Both the position numbers and the translations under genes were made by a program. DNA of 64,000 nucleotides from Echinostoma caproni. Lineage: Eukaryota; Platyhelminthes; Trematoda; Plagiorchiida; Echinostomatidae. Positions 47,301-59,900 of this stretch are shown here, in pieces; position 1 is the first letter of the stretch, and the number at the start of each line of letters is the position of its first letter. Location of the stretch: the NCBI GenBank assembly GCA_900618425.1, contig UZAN01040300.1, forward strand, positions 1-64,000, read 5' to 3'. The notes under the pieces are model-generated. The model saw only the letters and a program-made list of their open reading frames with translations, was not told the origin of the DNA and made no database searches.

Positions 47301-50300
47301 AAAAAATGCGCAACGCGCGAATTATGGTTTGAGTTTGTATTCTGCTCAATTTAAACATTGTTCGGTATCCTAGATCTGATCACAGAAATCGCAGCGCATA
47401 TCAGTATCAAAGTTACTCACAAAGCTTGAACTAAAACACCGTCATACATTTTTCGATGTCCCGATTCCAGCGATCATCGACAGTGGTATGTTACTTATTC
47501 AGAATAAACTAGTCTGGGCGATCTCCTTACTCGGAAGGTAACCAAAATATTACACTGAACTACCGCTGAGTATGCCCACCCTCCCGCTGAGCATGATGTA
47601 TAATCACACAGACACACACACATCAACGCAAACTCCGCATGCCAGAATTCCACCAACTCACTCCAAATTATAACTACCACAAAACATAGGTCATCACAGC
47701 AGGTCTCTAAACTGCTCATCATTTTGAGTCCTTGTGCCGCAGGTGCTGACCAGATCAACAACCGTCATGATTGTTAATTCCGCATGCCGATGCTTCTGAT
47801 ATCAATGATTCTAACCTTTTTATAAAATTTCTTGCTCGATGAAATGTTTTCTCACGTTCCGGTGTCTGGCCTTTTATTGGTGACTCAGGATGACATTCTG
47901 AATCAGAAGAGGTAAAAAGTTGGTGTTCTTTATCGATCTTTGTTGACAGTAGGATTAAGACCTGATGTTACTTTACGATAACGGGCAAGACTTGGAGCAG
48001 CAAACTAAACAGCACCTCAGTAGCTTCGACTTGCAGGTAGTTACACTAACAGTGAACCTACATCAAATCTACATTTGGCTATGATGACAATTTTAGATTA
48101 ATCCATTTGATTTCACTGTAACAGTTCAGCCTGTCTGGGACGTACGAATTCGTGTTTAATTGGCGGAAATCTTTTGCAGCTTGTACAATCTGGTTATCCG
48201 CTGCCTTCCACGGTGGAACTCCTGAATGCCTTGTATAGTTCATTGATTTTTGATCTTTTGAGTAGTTTGGGGTTTCCTTTTGAATGATCAGACTTAACGA
48301 ATTCTCGGTAAAGTAATGCGAACAGTATGAGATTTGTTTAGTTAAATGCAAATTCAAATCCTGTTAAGGTTCAATCGGCTTTGAAGTCGTTCTAAACGAG
48401 GAAAAACATTCTCGTCAAGCAAGGTAATCCCGGACTCTGCTTCATATTCATTTAATAAAAGCCCCTTGTTGGCATAACATGAGACGTGTGCGCAGGTCCT
48501 TTTCCAAAGTTTTGTTTCACATTTCTTCGTCTGCAATCTGCGAAGTTGTTCCCCTTAGCCGCGATGCACGTTAGATGGAATGGAAACATTTTATAGTTTT
48601 GTGTTTTTGCCTGTTCATTCGGTTATCGACATTTGCACTTGGAAAACTACTAAAGTCAAATGAAAATGCTCTATACAGTTCCACATGCCAGCGTTTATCC
48701 GATCAGAAAATAATCTAGTCACTTCGATATGCAGCTGATGCAGTGTTAGAGAACATAATAATCATTCATCCAAAGGTGAGTTCTGATATTTACCCGTAAG
48801 TTGTCACTAATGTATCACCCGTAGTCGGTTCACCAGACTGGGATCATCTGCAATATAAGACGAGATGGATGAGGTCTTAAGTATTGTACGCCAAACCGTA
48901 CTTTTCGTCAATCAATCATCATCGATTACCCTAGTCTTCTGGAAATTTAAGGTGTGCATACATTCTTGGTGAAGCGGGGACCATGGTTTATTGCGACAAC
49001 ACTAATATATTAATGACTCGTCTGTGTGTAGTTGGTTAATTTGTGTGTCCCCGTTTGCCTCTGACTTATCCAGATGATTTGAAAATGCGTCGTCCGAGTG
49101 TGGTCTTCACATCCCTTCTGAAACACTGTTTCAGTCAACACGGTATTATATGATGGTTTTCAGCCCCTGGAGAAATCTACGTGTGTACCTGCCACCAAAA
49201 GGTGCAAGTTTACGCCAAACCATTTGAGTTAGATATTCACGAACCCGACCTAAGAAACTGAAATCGCGGTTCAAAACTGGTGTCTTAGTTTGTGTGATCA
49301 GGGGTGAAAAATAAAAGGATAGACAACCAGAAAATTACTGCAAGGTTTTCTACGTTTTAAAAAATGCATCTCTCGTATTCTTCATCAGCCTACTGGGAGT
49401 GTGTTATTGAATAGCCCACCGGATTTCTCGATATAGATAAGCTAAAATATGAATGTCTACAGTTGGATGAATAACTTAAAATGCAGGGTGCATCACACTT
49501 CCACAAGGAACCGACCAATAAACCAGCTCAGGCGACTTCAGTTTCAGTGTTGTGCAAAGCATCACGGGATTTGAATGGTGAAGTCTATTATCACCATTTG
49601 GAAAACAGCTGCTTCTTGCACTCTGTTGACATTAATCCGTGCCCTGCGACATATGTTATTTACGTCATTTGTACACTTCTCACGAGCATGCCTGTATGAT
49701 GAACTATTAAATTGTGCAACAATGACCTCACTTACACAGTCGCACATAAACATGCACCAAATGACACTTCCAATCATGGGGTAGCCTTGAAACGACTTTT
49801 TTGATCAACGGCATAACACAAAACAGAGTCGTTCACCTTAAGAAGCCAATACCATTGCACTGAAAACGTATTCTGGATCACGCTTCTGTTACACTTGACC
49901 TTGTTCGTGGGACTTGAGGTCAAACAAGTGGTAACTAAGGCAGATCTGATTGCCCAATGCGGTCCAAGCAACACGACCCATTCGTATGATGTTGCACTGT
50001 GAAACGAAAGGCGAGAGAGACAGAGAGACGGACAGCATTTTTCACCACAACTGTGAAGCTTCATTCAGGGTAAACCTTGAACTTAATTAAAGATTCCTAA
50101 ATAATTTACCAATCCAAACGTTGTTAGCCTTTCCTATTACTCAGTCTTTGTATTCCAATATGTTACGAAAACATATATTTTTCATAGTTTCTATACGTTT
50201 CTAATTGTGCTAATGCAATTGTTTTCTGACCAGCGTTTGAAAATCCATAACAGCGTGAAGTTCAGAGTGATCCAAACCAGCGTATGGCTCATTTAACAGT

Positions 50301-50860
50301 TCCATTTTGGTGTTAGGCATCTCATCGCCGAAAGGCAGTAAAAGGATACACGACCCCAGCTCAAGATGAAATTGAATTTTTCGTCTCTCCTGCGATTTGC
50401 TGGAATACGCATAAGGTGTGTATCTCAGAACCTTGGCATCTGTTTCATCCAGGAATCGGCAACACTTGACGCTGAAGCGGTTAAGAGGTTTTCTAGTTCC
50501 CTTGATATTGTTTTTCAAACATTTACATTGAATGCCCTCCTCCTCCCTGACCCTTCCAATTTATAGTGTCCATGTGGAAACCTGATATGAATGTTGCTAT
50601 GTTATCCTGCAGTGTATTTTTTTATTTGTCCGAAGTCCGTATTTTTGTATTGGTCAGACCGTTTCAAATTCGCTTCGTGACGAATCGTGCAAACTGTTTG
50701 GAGATTTCATTGTCACAAAAATCTGTAGAATAAAAAGCCTCTCTCATGATGGATGTGTGACTGGCAGCGGCTTCACAGCAAGCGTCTGAGGGTAACACAA
50801 CCTGCGTGGATTTCTATTCTGTTTGGTGATTCCTGAATAAATTCGTACGTGCATTGATAG
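41331..50860. other. Long interval without recognised genes
   Basis: Scattered short open stretches exist on both strands, for example 43824-44057 (+), 44497-44610 (+), 46778-47041 (-), 47761-47495 (-) and 50518-50210 (-). None carries a family motif with convincing splice borders. The last has protein-like text ('LLPFGDEMPNTKMELLNEPY') but no support. A weak SINE-like head is listed separately. A single N occurs at 42356. Confidence 0.4.
42005..42070 (+). repeat. Possible tRNA-like SINE head
   Basis: 'agtagtggttaagg' (A-box-like) and 'ggtttcgacctc' (B-box-like) lie about 40 bp apart on the plus strand. The B box departs from the GGTTCGANTCC consensus, so this is weak. Confidence 0.3.
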
Positions 50861-52605
50861 TCCGAACACCCAATCACGTCGACTTGTACATGCAAATTAC
50901 CCGTTTATTTGTGCAGAATGAATTACAGACCACCGAGCAGCGTATCGAACGCCACACGCCCTCATCTGTCTCACCATTGAGATTATTCTGTTTGAAGAGC
51001 TGGCTACTTCGGCAAAGTAAGTTCATCCATACTACTTTTTTATTACTACCAATTCCCCAGTGATGTATCGAGTGTGCCTTTTAGGCACTGACTCTGACCA
51101 AGCAGTACAAACTGCTGTTTTCGTCGATTGTTCGGTACTATGTAGAATAGTATGATGCCGTCCGGTCATGCACCATGTTAAGCGTTTTTGGAAACATCAC
51201 CCCCGTCATCAGTTATCTTGTTTCACTGAAAAAAATATTTTGGTCATTCGTTGACACCCGTTATGATGGTGCTACGTTTCGTCGACTTCGACGATTATCT
51301 TTTTGAAAATTGACTCAGCTTTATGTCATGGGAAGCTTCACATACGTGTGCTCGACACTTCATTCGTGCTTTCTCGGGCCTTCAAATAGAGTCAAGATGT
51401 TTGTTGCGAATTTCATTTGCTGACTGCATCTTTAGTGTCGGATGTTTTTTTACTTACATAGCTCCTAAACATTTTCTTTAAGTAATCAGGTTCACTAAAT
51501 AAATTTAACTATAAATGTCAATGTTCCTGCAGGAAGACCAGTAGCCTATTTTTGGTAGTTGGAACCGTGCGAGTGAAAAACATCGCGCTGTTTGTGCATT
51601 TTGAAGAAACCAACTATTCTCAACAGATGTTTTTACCGTGAACGTTGTCATAGAAATGAGTGTATCGATTATTCATTAACGCATAATCCTCCGTCACCTA
51701 CATGCATGCAGCAGTTTTACCAGGTACGGTATCACCAAGTATCCGTTGATGCCATTCCTATGCAAGTCGAAGTAATCGGTATTAAATCGGTATCCTCAGT
51801 GTCTTCAACTGTGGGACACCATTATTGTTAGCATTATTTAAAAACAACCACAATAGATCATACGTTTTTTCATGACACACCCGGGTGTGATGAACAGCAG
51901 AGGGGTTGGATCCCATAGTCAAGAAGATCTGCTGTTCAATGATGGAAGCCGGCAACCCAGGCCCCGGGAATAAGGGTGGTGAACCACATAAGGCCCCGCT
52001 AGGTTTAGCGTGGTATTGAACCTGACGAAAGCAAAGTTGCCTGGAGCGATATCGTAACAAAATTACTGCAGAAAATCTAAAATAAACTTGTACAGGTACA
52101 AATTTTGTCAGAAAATCCCAAGGTTGAAATGTACGTAGAATCATCAAAAACATGTCGGTGTTCTATGGTGTCCCATATAATGTCAACGTTATCATCTGAA
52201 TGCCTGTGACTAGCCCGGAAATCGAGTGTTCATTGTCTCATGCGCGCTGTCCAAAAAATAATTCACAGGTGATCCGTTCAGATGTTTGTTCGTCTACCAG
52301 CAGCTAACTGTCATTGGCAGCATGAGACTGTCGAGTTATAATTCCTAATTTTCACTATCATCACAGGGTACACATACCGTCACAAGTCTGGTATTTAAAT
52401 CGTTCAATCTATGCACCACTGATATGATGACTTATAACCATGTGTCACACTCATTGGATTGTTCATAGGCAACAAGAACTGCTTTTATTATGCTGTACAT
52501 TCCTCTGAAATCAATCTCATGGAGCGCTTTCTGTTTCGCGCTCTTCAAGCCCAAACATCATGGCTTTGTGAAACGGCAGAAACAGCAAATCTATTGAGGG
52601 GGGCG
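50861..52605 (+). CDS. Two candidate phase-compatible exons, unassigned
   Basis: Exon 50861-51016 lies between 'gcattgatag' and 'caaa|gtaagt', reads 'NHVDLYMQITRLFVQNELQT' and 'PLRLFCLKSWLLRQ', and ends in phase 1. Exon 52469-52605 lies between 'gttcatag' and 'gcg|gtgagt', needs phase 1 before it (AGC codon across the join), and reads 'NCFYYAVHSSEINLMERFLF' and 'TANLLRGA', ending in phase 0. The matching phase and consensus donors support a real pair. No domain could be named. They are on the same strand as the coiled-coil gene and may be its continuation. The dispersed repeat at 51885-52060 lies in the intervening intron. Confidence 0.4.
51880..52060 (-). repeat. Dispersed repeat, second copy of the 11.2 kb repeat
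   Basis: 'gtgatgaacagcagagg', 'cccatagtcaagaagat', 'aggccccgggaa', 'gaaccacataagg' and 'gtggtattgaacc' follow the same order as 11230-11385. The tRNA-like SINE head present at 11400-11477 is absent, so the copy is truncated on that side. Confidence 0.65.
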
Positions 52606-52938
52606 GTGAGTTGTCTGTTGAAATCGTGGTTGGAAGAATAGTTCAACTATGTAACGTCCTCTTCGTTTAACTTGATGTCACAGTGCAGAGCACCGAACGA
52701 CCACCGTAAAGCAAGCTCTGGTGAGTGTTGCGAAGTGCAAACTCAGGCATAATCATGGTGATGTAACTGGGCTGTACTTTAGCCTTCGTGATCACCAAAT
52801 CTCATGCACCTCTTTTACGTGTCCTTGGAAATTATCTTTTCATTTAGTCATGCTTTTAAAAATGAGTATCTTAGTTTGAGTAATAGGAGGAACTGAACCT
52901 CATGCTCATGAGACTCCGTTTAAGTTGACCGGAAACCT

Positions 52939-53529
52939 NNNNNNNNNNNNNNNNNNNNNNNNNNNNNNNNNNNNNNNNNNNNNNNNNNNNNNNNNNNNNN
53001 NNNNNNNNNNNNNNNNNNNNNNNNNNNNNNNNNNNNNNNNNNNNNNNNNNNNNNNNNNNNNNNNNNNNNNNNNNNNNNNNNNNNNNNNNNNNNNNNNNNN
53101 NNNNNNNNNNNNNNNNNNNNNNNNNNNNNNNNNNNNNNNNNNNNNNNNNNNNNNNNNNNNNNNNNNNNNNNNNNNNNNNNNNNNNNNNNNNNNNNNNNNN
53201 NNNNNNNNNNNNNNNNNNNNNNNNNNNNNNNNNNNNNNNNNNNNNNNNNNNNNNNNNNNNNNNNNNNNNNNNNNNNNNNNNNNNNNNNNNNNNNNNNNNN
53301 NNNNNNNNNNNNNNNNNNNNNNNNNNNNNNNNNNNNNNNNNNNNNNNNNNNNNNNNNNNNNNNNNNNNNNNNNNNNNNNNNNNNNNNNNNNNNNNNNNNN
53401 NNNNNNNNNNNNNNNNNNNNNNNNNNNNNNNNNNNNNNNNNNNNNNNNNNNNNNNNNNNNNNNNNNNNNNNNNNNNNNNNNNNNNNNNNNNNNNNNNNNN
53501 NNNNNNNNNNNNNNNNNNNNNNNNNNNNN
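52939..53529. other. Assembly gap (591 Ns)
   Basis: A run of N. Frames crossing it are meaningless. It falls between two candidate exons whose phases do not match (phase 0 out, phase 1 needed), so a missing exon could lie in it. Confidence 0.99.
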
Positions 53530-54876
53530 GTCTAAAGTTGGCCAGGATTCATACTTTAGAATTTCGGGGTCAAGGCTTTCCAGTGAAACCGAGTTCATTT
53601 TCAGTGCAGCACACGTGGATTTTTGTGGATGACTTGAAAGACGAAACATTTATCTGTCGAAATTCCATCTGCTTTTTTACTTGATATATGTTTGTATTGG
53701 CTTGAGACGGAAGGAAAAAATGTCAGCAAACTCCCCATTGTACGGGTTTTTACTTCAGAAGCTCTGTGTAGTTGGCAGTTAGTGTTCTATCCTTCAGCCT
53801 CTTACTCAACTGATACAAACCTTGTACCACGCACACACCCTAATGGAGTGTATGTTTTACCGGTCAGACAAAGGTCACAAACAATCTCTTGACGAACTGA
53901 CCCAACCCAACCCACCTACATTGTCCGTGTCCGCATAAATTCCGTTTATCACCCCCTGCTTCCATGAGCATCGCTTGTCGTTCACATTCTCCTTTGTACG
54001 GTCTCTGGTCTGTTTTGTGTATTTGTGGCTAATTTTTCTTATATCATGCGGTCTCTTGCATACTCAATGGAATCTGGCGGGCAGTCTTATCTGAACTGCA
54101 TTGTTTTCTGTGCACATGTCAGCTTATTTACAACGATGAAAAAATTGTTTACCAATTCCACAGAATTAGTACAAACACTACGTTTATCCTATTTATCAGT
54201 CTAAACGACATGCATGATGTTGCTAGGTTGTCATATCTCTTTTATCATTTTCAGTGATTTACGGCATATTGATTCAACATTATGTTGATTACGTTTGCGA
54301 ATGAACAATTATTATGTGTATAGGGTATGCACGAAAATGAGCTGTGATTTTTTCCATGCCTTTTTAACCTCTGAGCCAGCACAGACAATCAGGGTACATT
54401 AACCGGATTCGAAGTGTCTCGAATTACGCTAAACGGTTTCGTAGGGACTAATTGAGTCAATGGGGTTCTGTATTGTGGTTAGATATTTCGCAATCGATCA
54501 CCGAGGTTCTCGGTTGGGATAGACGTAAAGTTTTTTACAAAATTAATTTTGTGGTTCATGGTTGACCTGGGTTTCTGGTGCTTATTACCGTTGCGTGTAT
54601 GGTTCGTTTTTTTAGCTTCGCTTGAAGCAAATAGTTTGCCTCTATGGCTTGTGTACCGGTCACATTTGTTTTTTTCGACTTTGACTGCAAATGCAATGTC
54701 CACCAGATGTTATAGTACTGTGGTTAAAAATGGTCGTGGATTGCATCTGTCTTTTTCCGCTCTCTAACCAAAGCAACAACAACTGAATATGCCATCAAAA
54801 ATTTGGTTTCCGTTGCAAAGCATGAACACTGATCAGTTCGCTTTTCGCTGTCTGCTTTTCCCTTTTTCTAACTCAG

Positions 54877-55038
54877 ACTTGGTTCGATTCACGAACGAAG
54901 GACCCGTTGACGAGGAGCGTCTTTCCAAGTCAGTGGCATTTATAGTATTCGATAATATGGAGTTTTTGCTAACCGCAAAGAACCGAAACACTCTATCAAA
55001 CTTGCTGGGTATCCCGGGTACCAAAGCCGATGAACCAG
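54877..55038 (+). CDS. Candidate exon with Walker-B-like 'FIVFDN' motif
   Basis: A very good acceptor ('ttttccctttttctaactcag') precedes 54877, and 'ccag|gtcagt' follows at 55038. The frame (two leading bases, ending in phase 1) reads 'LVRFTNEGPVDEERLSKSVA', then 'FIVFDNMEFLLTAKN' and 'LSNLLGIPGTKADEP'. A hydrophobic run ending in Asp-Asn, followed by a helix, is the layout I associate with the Walker B of NAV and CTTNBP2 AAA-like domains ('ILDNL'). The usual second acidic residue is not obvious. The frame also stays open beyond the donor to 55100, so the 3' border is uncertain. Belonging to the gene starting at 15588 is inference. Confidence 0.45.
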
Positions 55039-57120
55039 GTCAGTTCTTGTGGGACCCATGTTACTCACCAAAATGGGTTGGATATTTTTCCCTTTCTTAA
55101 AAGCGCTCAGGCACAATAGCACAACGGTCCAAGTAAAATTCAATACTCTCTGAGGCATTTTTATCCCAGTTTTGCCTTTTGCCTTATCTTAAAAAAACAT
55201 GTAGATCCATGAACTATTCGTCGCCGAGTTGAGACACTTGGAGCGGTCCTGAATGAGTTGACAGGCTCCTGCGTGAGACTCGTTTATCGGTCACTGCAAG
55301 GAGCGAGAAGCACAACTCAATCGGGAAAAACAAAGATCCAGATTTCACAAACTGGTTAATTTTTTGTTACTTGTCATTATTTTCTGTTACCAGAGTGCAT
55401 CGCGCAAGATTGTTGCACTGAAAAGAATGTATTCTGTCCTACCCTGAGGATTTCATTTAAAAATTGCAAAGAATATTTATTATCATTTATATGGTTACTT
55501 AAAGCGTTGTATTACGATGTTGGATATCGTGTATTTGTACATTGTTCAGCCTCTCTAATCACCTGAGATTCGTCCCACTGCAGCAAGCAGGACCAAAAGA
55601 TACCAGGTGTAATGATTATTGTGAACGCATTACGAAGAACTCAATTTTAGCTCTGTTTACTATTTGCTTCCGTGACAAGCTATAAAGTCGAAATGCTACT
55701 CTGAAAACGTTATGCAATTTTGGACCGATTGACCTTGAAATAAAGTTTCTGCCCTTAAAATTTTCAATACATGACAGCTAGTAATCTAACAATGTTTGGA
55801 GAGAGAGAGTATTTCTCAGGCGAAGAAATAATAACAAGCATGATTAGAGACAACGTGCAGTGTATTTCCGGTATTAAGCTGTGGTGGACCAGCTTCCGTG
55901 TGAGCTATGCAGAGCGGAATCTTTACTGACGCTTGGTAGTTGCAGCAAAGATGTTATACATCACTCGTTAGCATGTGATGCTCTGTTCTACCAAGACTAA
56001 GCTTCCATTCATCGTAATTTTTTCCGCTCTATGGGCAGTAATTTATTCTAAGACTGAGAATTGATTCTTCTGCTGGTGTGTCAGATAATCGATTTCTTAG
56101 GCTTTGAGACATGTTGTCTCCAGATTTATGATTCTGTTGTGTGACAAGCAACTCCCATAAGAGTATGATTGATAGCCATAAGACAAATTCGTATACATGA
56201 AATCGATCGTTCGTTTACTGCGCTTAATTTAGTGTACGATTTATTATTAGCTGAAAAACTACGCGATGAATAAAGGATTCCTCTGGTTAATCCAAGGGTA
56301 GAATTGGCGCCAGACGAACACAATTCATCCGACACGGTCAATCGACGAGTTATTTGAGTGTTCCGAATTCAATACAGACGATCGTTGTGGCATCGAGAAT
56401 AGACATGAGGACTTAGTACGGAGCATAGACGTCAACACATCATTCGGCGCCAAAACCTGTGAACTGGATTTTTGGAAAAACGATTAAAAATCTTTCGTAT
56501 ATTTTTGTAATGGATTTACAATTTTTGGGATGTGGGGTTTAAGACCAAGTTATATGATGTGCAAACAACCCTGGGGATTAACGGATGATGCACTCCTCCA
56601 GCGAAGTTTGACATCAACTTCGATATATTCGTGTTAGGTATAACCGGTTTTCATTCGCCCTGTGCGGTTTGATCTTGCTATTTTTGGAGATAGATGCATA
56701 GGATATGATGATCGTGAATTATCATGGTGTCGTCACTGTTGTGCTCGTCGTGGCCTAACGATTTTTAGGAACAACTTTAATGAATTTAAGCTCTATTGCA
56801 ACTAATTGAATAGATCAACCTGGTAGAAACCGCCCCAAAATGGTTTCAAAAGGTGAGAAAACTAAAATACACAACTACACGTTGGTTTCATTTTGTTTGA
56901 TTTTAAACAAAGCAGAGTGTTATGGCAACTCTTTTACACGCACCCCCCCCCTCATGTATATGTTAAACAACATCTAAGTTCCAGTTAACCCGGGGTCATA
57001 AGTGTCTCGGAAAAACTCAATTTATTTGAGAGTGGTGGACGACTTGTTTTGGTGCTAATGCGATGCCAAAATCTAAGCTCGAAACGATGGGTTTTACTAT
57101 ATCTTCTACAGGGAATATTA
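55039..57120. other. Unassigned interval
   Basis: A short open segment after an AG at 55264 could continue the preceding exon in phase and reach a stop near 55367, which would end the protein. No motif supports it. A C-run of nine lies near 56943. Nothing else was recognised. Confidence 0.4.
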
Positions 57121-57129
57121 AAACGTGTC

Positions 57130-57260
57130 TGATCACCTGTCCAGCGGCAGAGTGGTTAGTATGTTTATTTCCTACTTGTGAGGTCTCGAGTTCGATCCCC
57201 AGTCTGGTCGATGTATTCCCACTGCTTATGAGACCCGTCTGGGTGTGTTCTTTCTGTACG
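57130..57260 (+). repeat. tRNA-derived SINE, third family
   Basis: A-box-like 'agcggcagagtggttag' (57143-57159) and B-box-like 'gagttcgatcccc' (57188-57200) are spaced as in a tRNA gene with a short anticodon arm. The stem ends do not pair into a full cloverleaf, and the sequence continues into a non-tRNA body ('ctgcttatgagacccgtctgg'). Confidence 0.55.
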
Positions 57261-57744
57261 TATCGTTCAGATGGCTTCAAAACTTGCGCTATATTTTCAC
57301 TTCCCTGTATACACTCACAGTACGGTCAGCTATCTTACTTTTCTCTGATGCCCGCTTGCTTCAAATATTCCAACCAATTTATTACTTACAGTATTGCACT
57401 ACATCACTCCGAGTGCGATGAAGTGTCGATGAATGACTGTCGAAGCTAGGCTCTGAGGTCAAGTATACTGCTGAAATTTCTTATCGTACCAGACAAAACG
57501 GCAGACAACGAAAATGCCGTTTATTCACTCATTTGAGAAGTTCTACCGATCAGAAACTGTTCATTTGCATGAATACGATGTGGACAATAAACTCCGCCTG
57601 CGTGTTTTATTTGCTGGATCCAGAAACGCAGATAGCATCGTGTGAAATACATGGACTTTTCAACGTAACACCATGACCAGATTGGACTTTAGATCATCAG
57701 TCTCTCTTTTTCATATATATATTTCACACACGTCTGAGTTCAGA

Positions 57745-57935
57745 CTGCGTGCCAAACAAATCGCGGTACAATAACCTTTATAAAAAGAAATATGTTCCAC
57801 GATTTGCATGTGGGCCGAATGCTACCAGGTTGCCCAGGCCAAGGCAGGTGGATCCACAATCGGAGCCTTCGGCTAGCCAAAGTCTGACCCTCAAAGCAGC
57901 GGGCAGTGTGCAGAAATCGCATGTACAACTCAATA
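57745..57935 (-). repeat. Dispersed repeat, short copy of the 32.2 kb repeat
   Basis: 'cctttataaaaagaaa', 'ttgcatgtgggccgaatgct', 'ggttgcccaggccaaggcag' and 'ccttcggctagccaaa' match 32160-32290 in order and orientation. A 16-bp stretch present in the 32 kb copy ('cttttcttgaggaattc') is missing here. The interval 57261-57744 shows nothing else. Confidence 0.7.
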
Positions 57936-59380
57936 ACCGTTAGGAAGATTGCGAATAACTCTGAACAATGATCGAATGAGAAATGCTTTGGCTGTGAATT
58001 CTTACATAGTGCACAGGTTTGTGGAGTGATTTTCCATTTCATTTTCGTTAGTTCATATAGCGCTCACACGAAGCGGGGATCTTTTTCGCTGTGTTCATGA
58101 CTAGTTGACTGGTTATTGTTTTTCGATTCATTTTCTATCGTTTTAACTGTTTGAATTCATGGTTCATATGCTGCTTGTTTTGAATGCATAATTAGCAATT
58201 TCACACGCATTGCTCTAGCGGTGTGTTTTGTGATTCAGATTTCGTTCCGCTTGTTTTCTCCTTGCATTTGGGATAGGAAAGGCTCACATATTACGCCATT
58301 GTGTGTATTCTAGGGCTTGGCATAATCAATCAGTTTTTTAACATGGATACCCAGACCTGCGAAAATCAGTGCATTACAGGGAGATATGAAAGCATGTTTG
58401 GCGTAGTTGATCACATTCAGAACGCACATCAACTATCAGAGCAAACTCCATGATTTCGAAAAATTAAAGATTGGCAACCTTTCTACCAATTTCTCTACCT
58501 CTTACGCTCTATGGTTCATCAGTTTGTGACTGGGTTGTTTTCTGTCAGATTTTGTATCACTCCCTGATGTCTGCTAACCTTTCGAGTTGTATATGATCTC
58601 CCAACTTCGAATAAATTATCTCTTCCAAAAAGCCGTTCCATGATTCGCTAAGGTTAGAAAATTGTGCTTTGACCAATAAATCCTCCTGCTTGTTTGGGAG
58701 TTAACATTTGGTTTGTCTTATTCCATCATTTAGGATTCATGTTTCTCACACAATCGATACACAGGAAACGTTATACTCAAGGAATTGATGAAAAACTAGT
58801 CCCACTGTGCGTGTTTTTCTAGCAACTTATTTCACTGATTAGTTTGAAAACAAAGAGGGTTTGGTTGACTGAATCCCAACGAAGTGGTTTTTGTTTCGAT
58901 TAATGATAACGTTGACAGTGAACCTTGCTGCAGTCAAGCATTTGGAGCACGTTATTTAAAGTATAGGGCATTTACCATAATAACAATAGTACTTACTTTT
59001 CACTCGGTGTTCAAGTAGCCAATCAGCGTTTGTTATTGATAATGACGGCTGCCCAAACACTAAAGGTAGATTATGGTGTGACAGTGCGGTTAATTGAGTG
59101 CTTTGATTAATTGCCGCTGGCCTCTGACCTGTAGAGCAAAGTTGATAACCCTTTCACCTATACCTCACTGAGTTGTTATGTCCCTCCGTTGTACTGCACT
59201 CCGACAACCCGTCTATTGGGTTTCATTTGATGTTCCACGCTTTGTCGCAACTCAAAGTAAAACCTGTTCGAAATGAAAATCTGATTACCCACATTTTGGA
59301 ATCAAAAGCTGGTACAACTGTCTCAAGCCCAAATATTAAGAACTGTGTAACTGACGCAGTGACGCATAAATGACGGGGAT
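57936..59380. other. Unassigned interval
   Basis: T-rich sequence with short open stretches only; no motif or repeat match was recognised. Confidence 0.5.
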
Positions 59381-59384
59381 TCAG

Positions 59385-59900
59385 TTTCAGTTTTAACAGT
59401 CGTTAACCATGCATTTTTTGTGCACCGGTTTTAGTTACTGTCTGTTGGCTGCCCATTTGGATGAACAACAGGCGAAAGGCAGGAACGATGAAAGTAGAGT
59501 CGAATATAAAACGGAGAATTTCACTGGAGTAATGTTGCAAACAAATTGAGATGTACGAACGCCCTTGTATACGACATTCAGCCATATTAATCAGTGTCTC
59601 TAACCAGCGATTACGTTCATCTCGAGGTCCCCAGTACCCTGGTTAGGGACTCCATCTCCTCGTTCCAGGTCTTAAGTTTACTACCCTTGGCTTTCTTCCA
59701 CCATCTGCCTCGGCAAACATCACTCGCCGTGGCAACCTATCTGGTGACATGCTTAACACGTCCCAACCAACGTAATCTATGAAGGCCATCTACTTGCTTC
59801 AGTGAGCGACTGTGATTATCTGAAACTTTACGTCTGACCTCAGCATTACTCGTACGGCTGCCCCACCACATTCGTGCAATGCTGCGTAGACAGCGATGTG
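59385..59900 (-). mobile_element. RTE family A 3' portion, minus orientation
   Basis: From 'cagtttcagttttaacagtc' (59382) through 'gttaaccatgcat', 'ctcgaggtccccag', 'ccaggtcttaag' and 'catcactcgccgtggcaacc' to 'ctgcgtagacagcg' (about 59895), it parallels the copy at 35815-36270 and extends beyond its deletion point into upstream RT C-terminal sequence (minus-strand 'HRCLRSIARMWWG'-like text near 59890-59850). It is 5'-truncated near 59900 and has small deletions. Confidence 0.75.

Noticed and set aside
52906..53649. Long apparent reading frames across the second N run
   Set aside because: Artefact of the gap. The flanking minus-strand text near 53640-53530 is short and has no motif.
57137..57207. 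Functional tRNA gene
   Set aside because: A and B boxes are present, but the acceptor and anticodon stems do not pair, and it continues into a repeat body.
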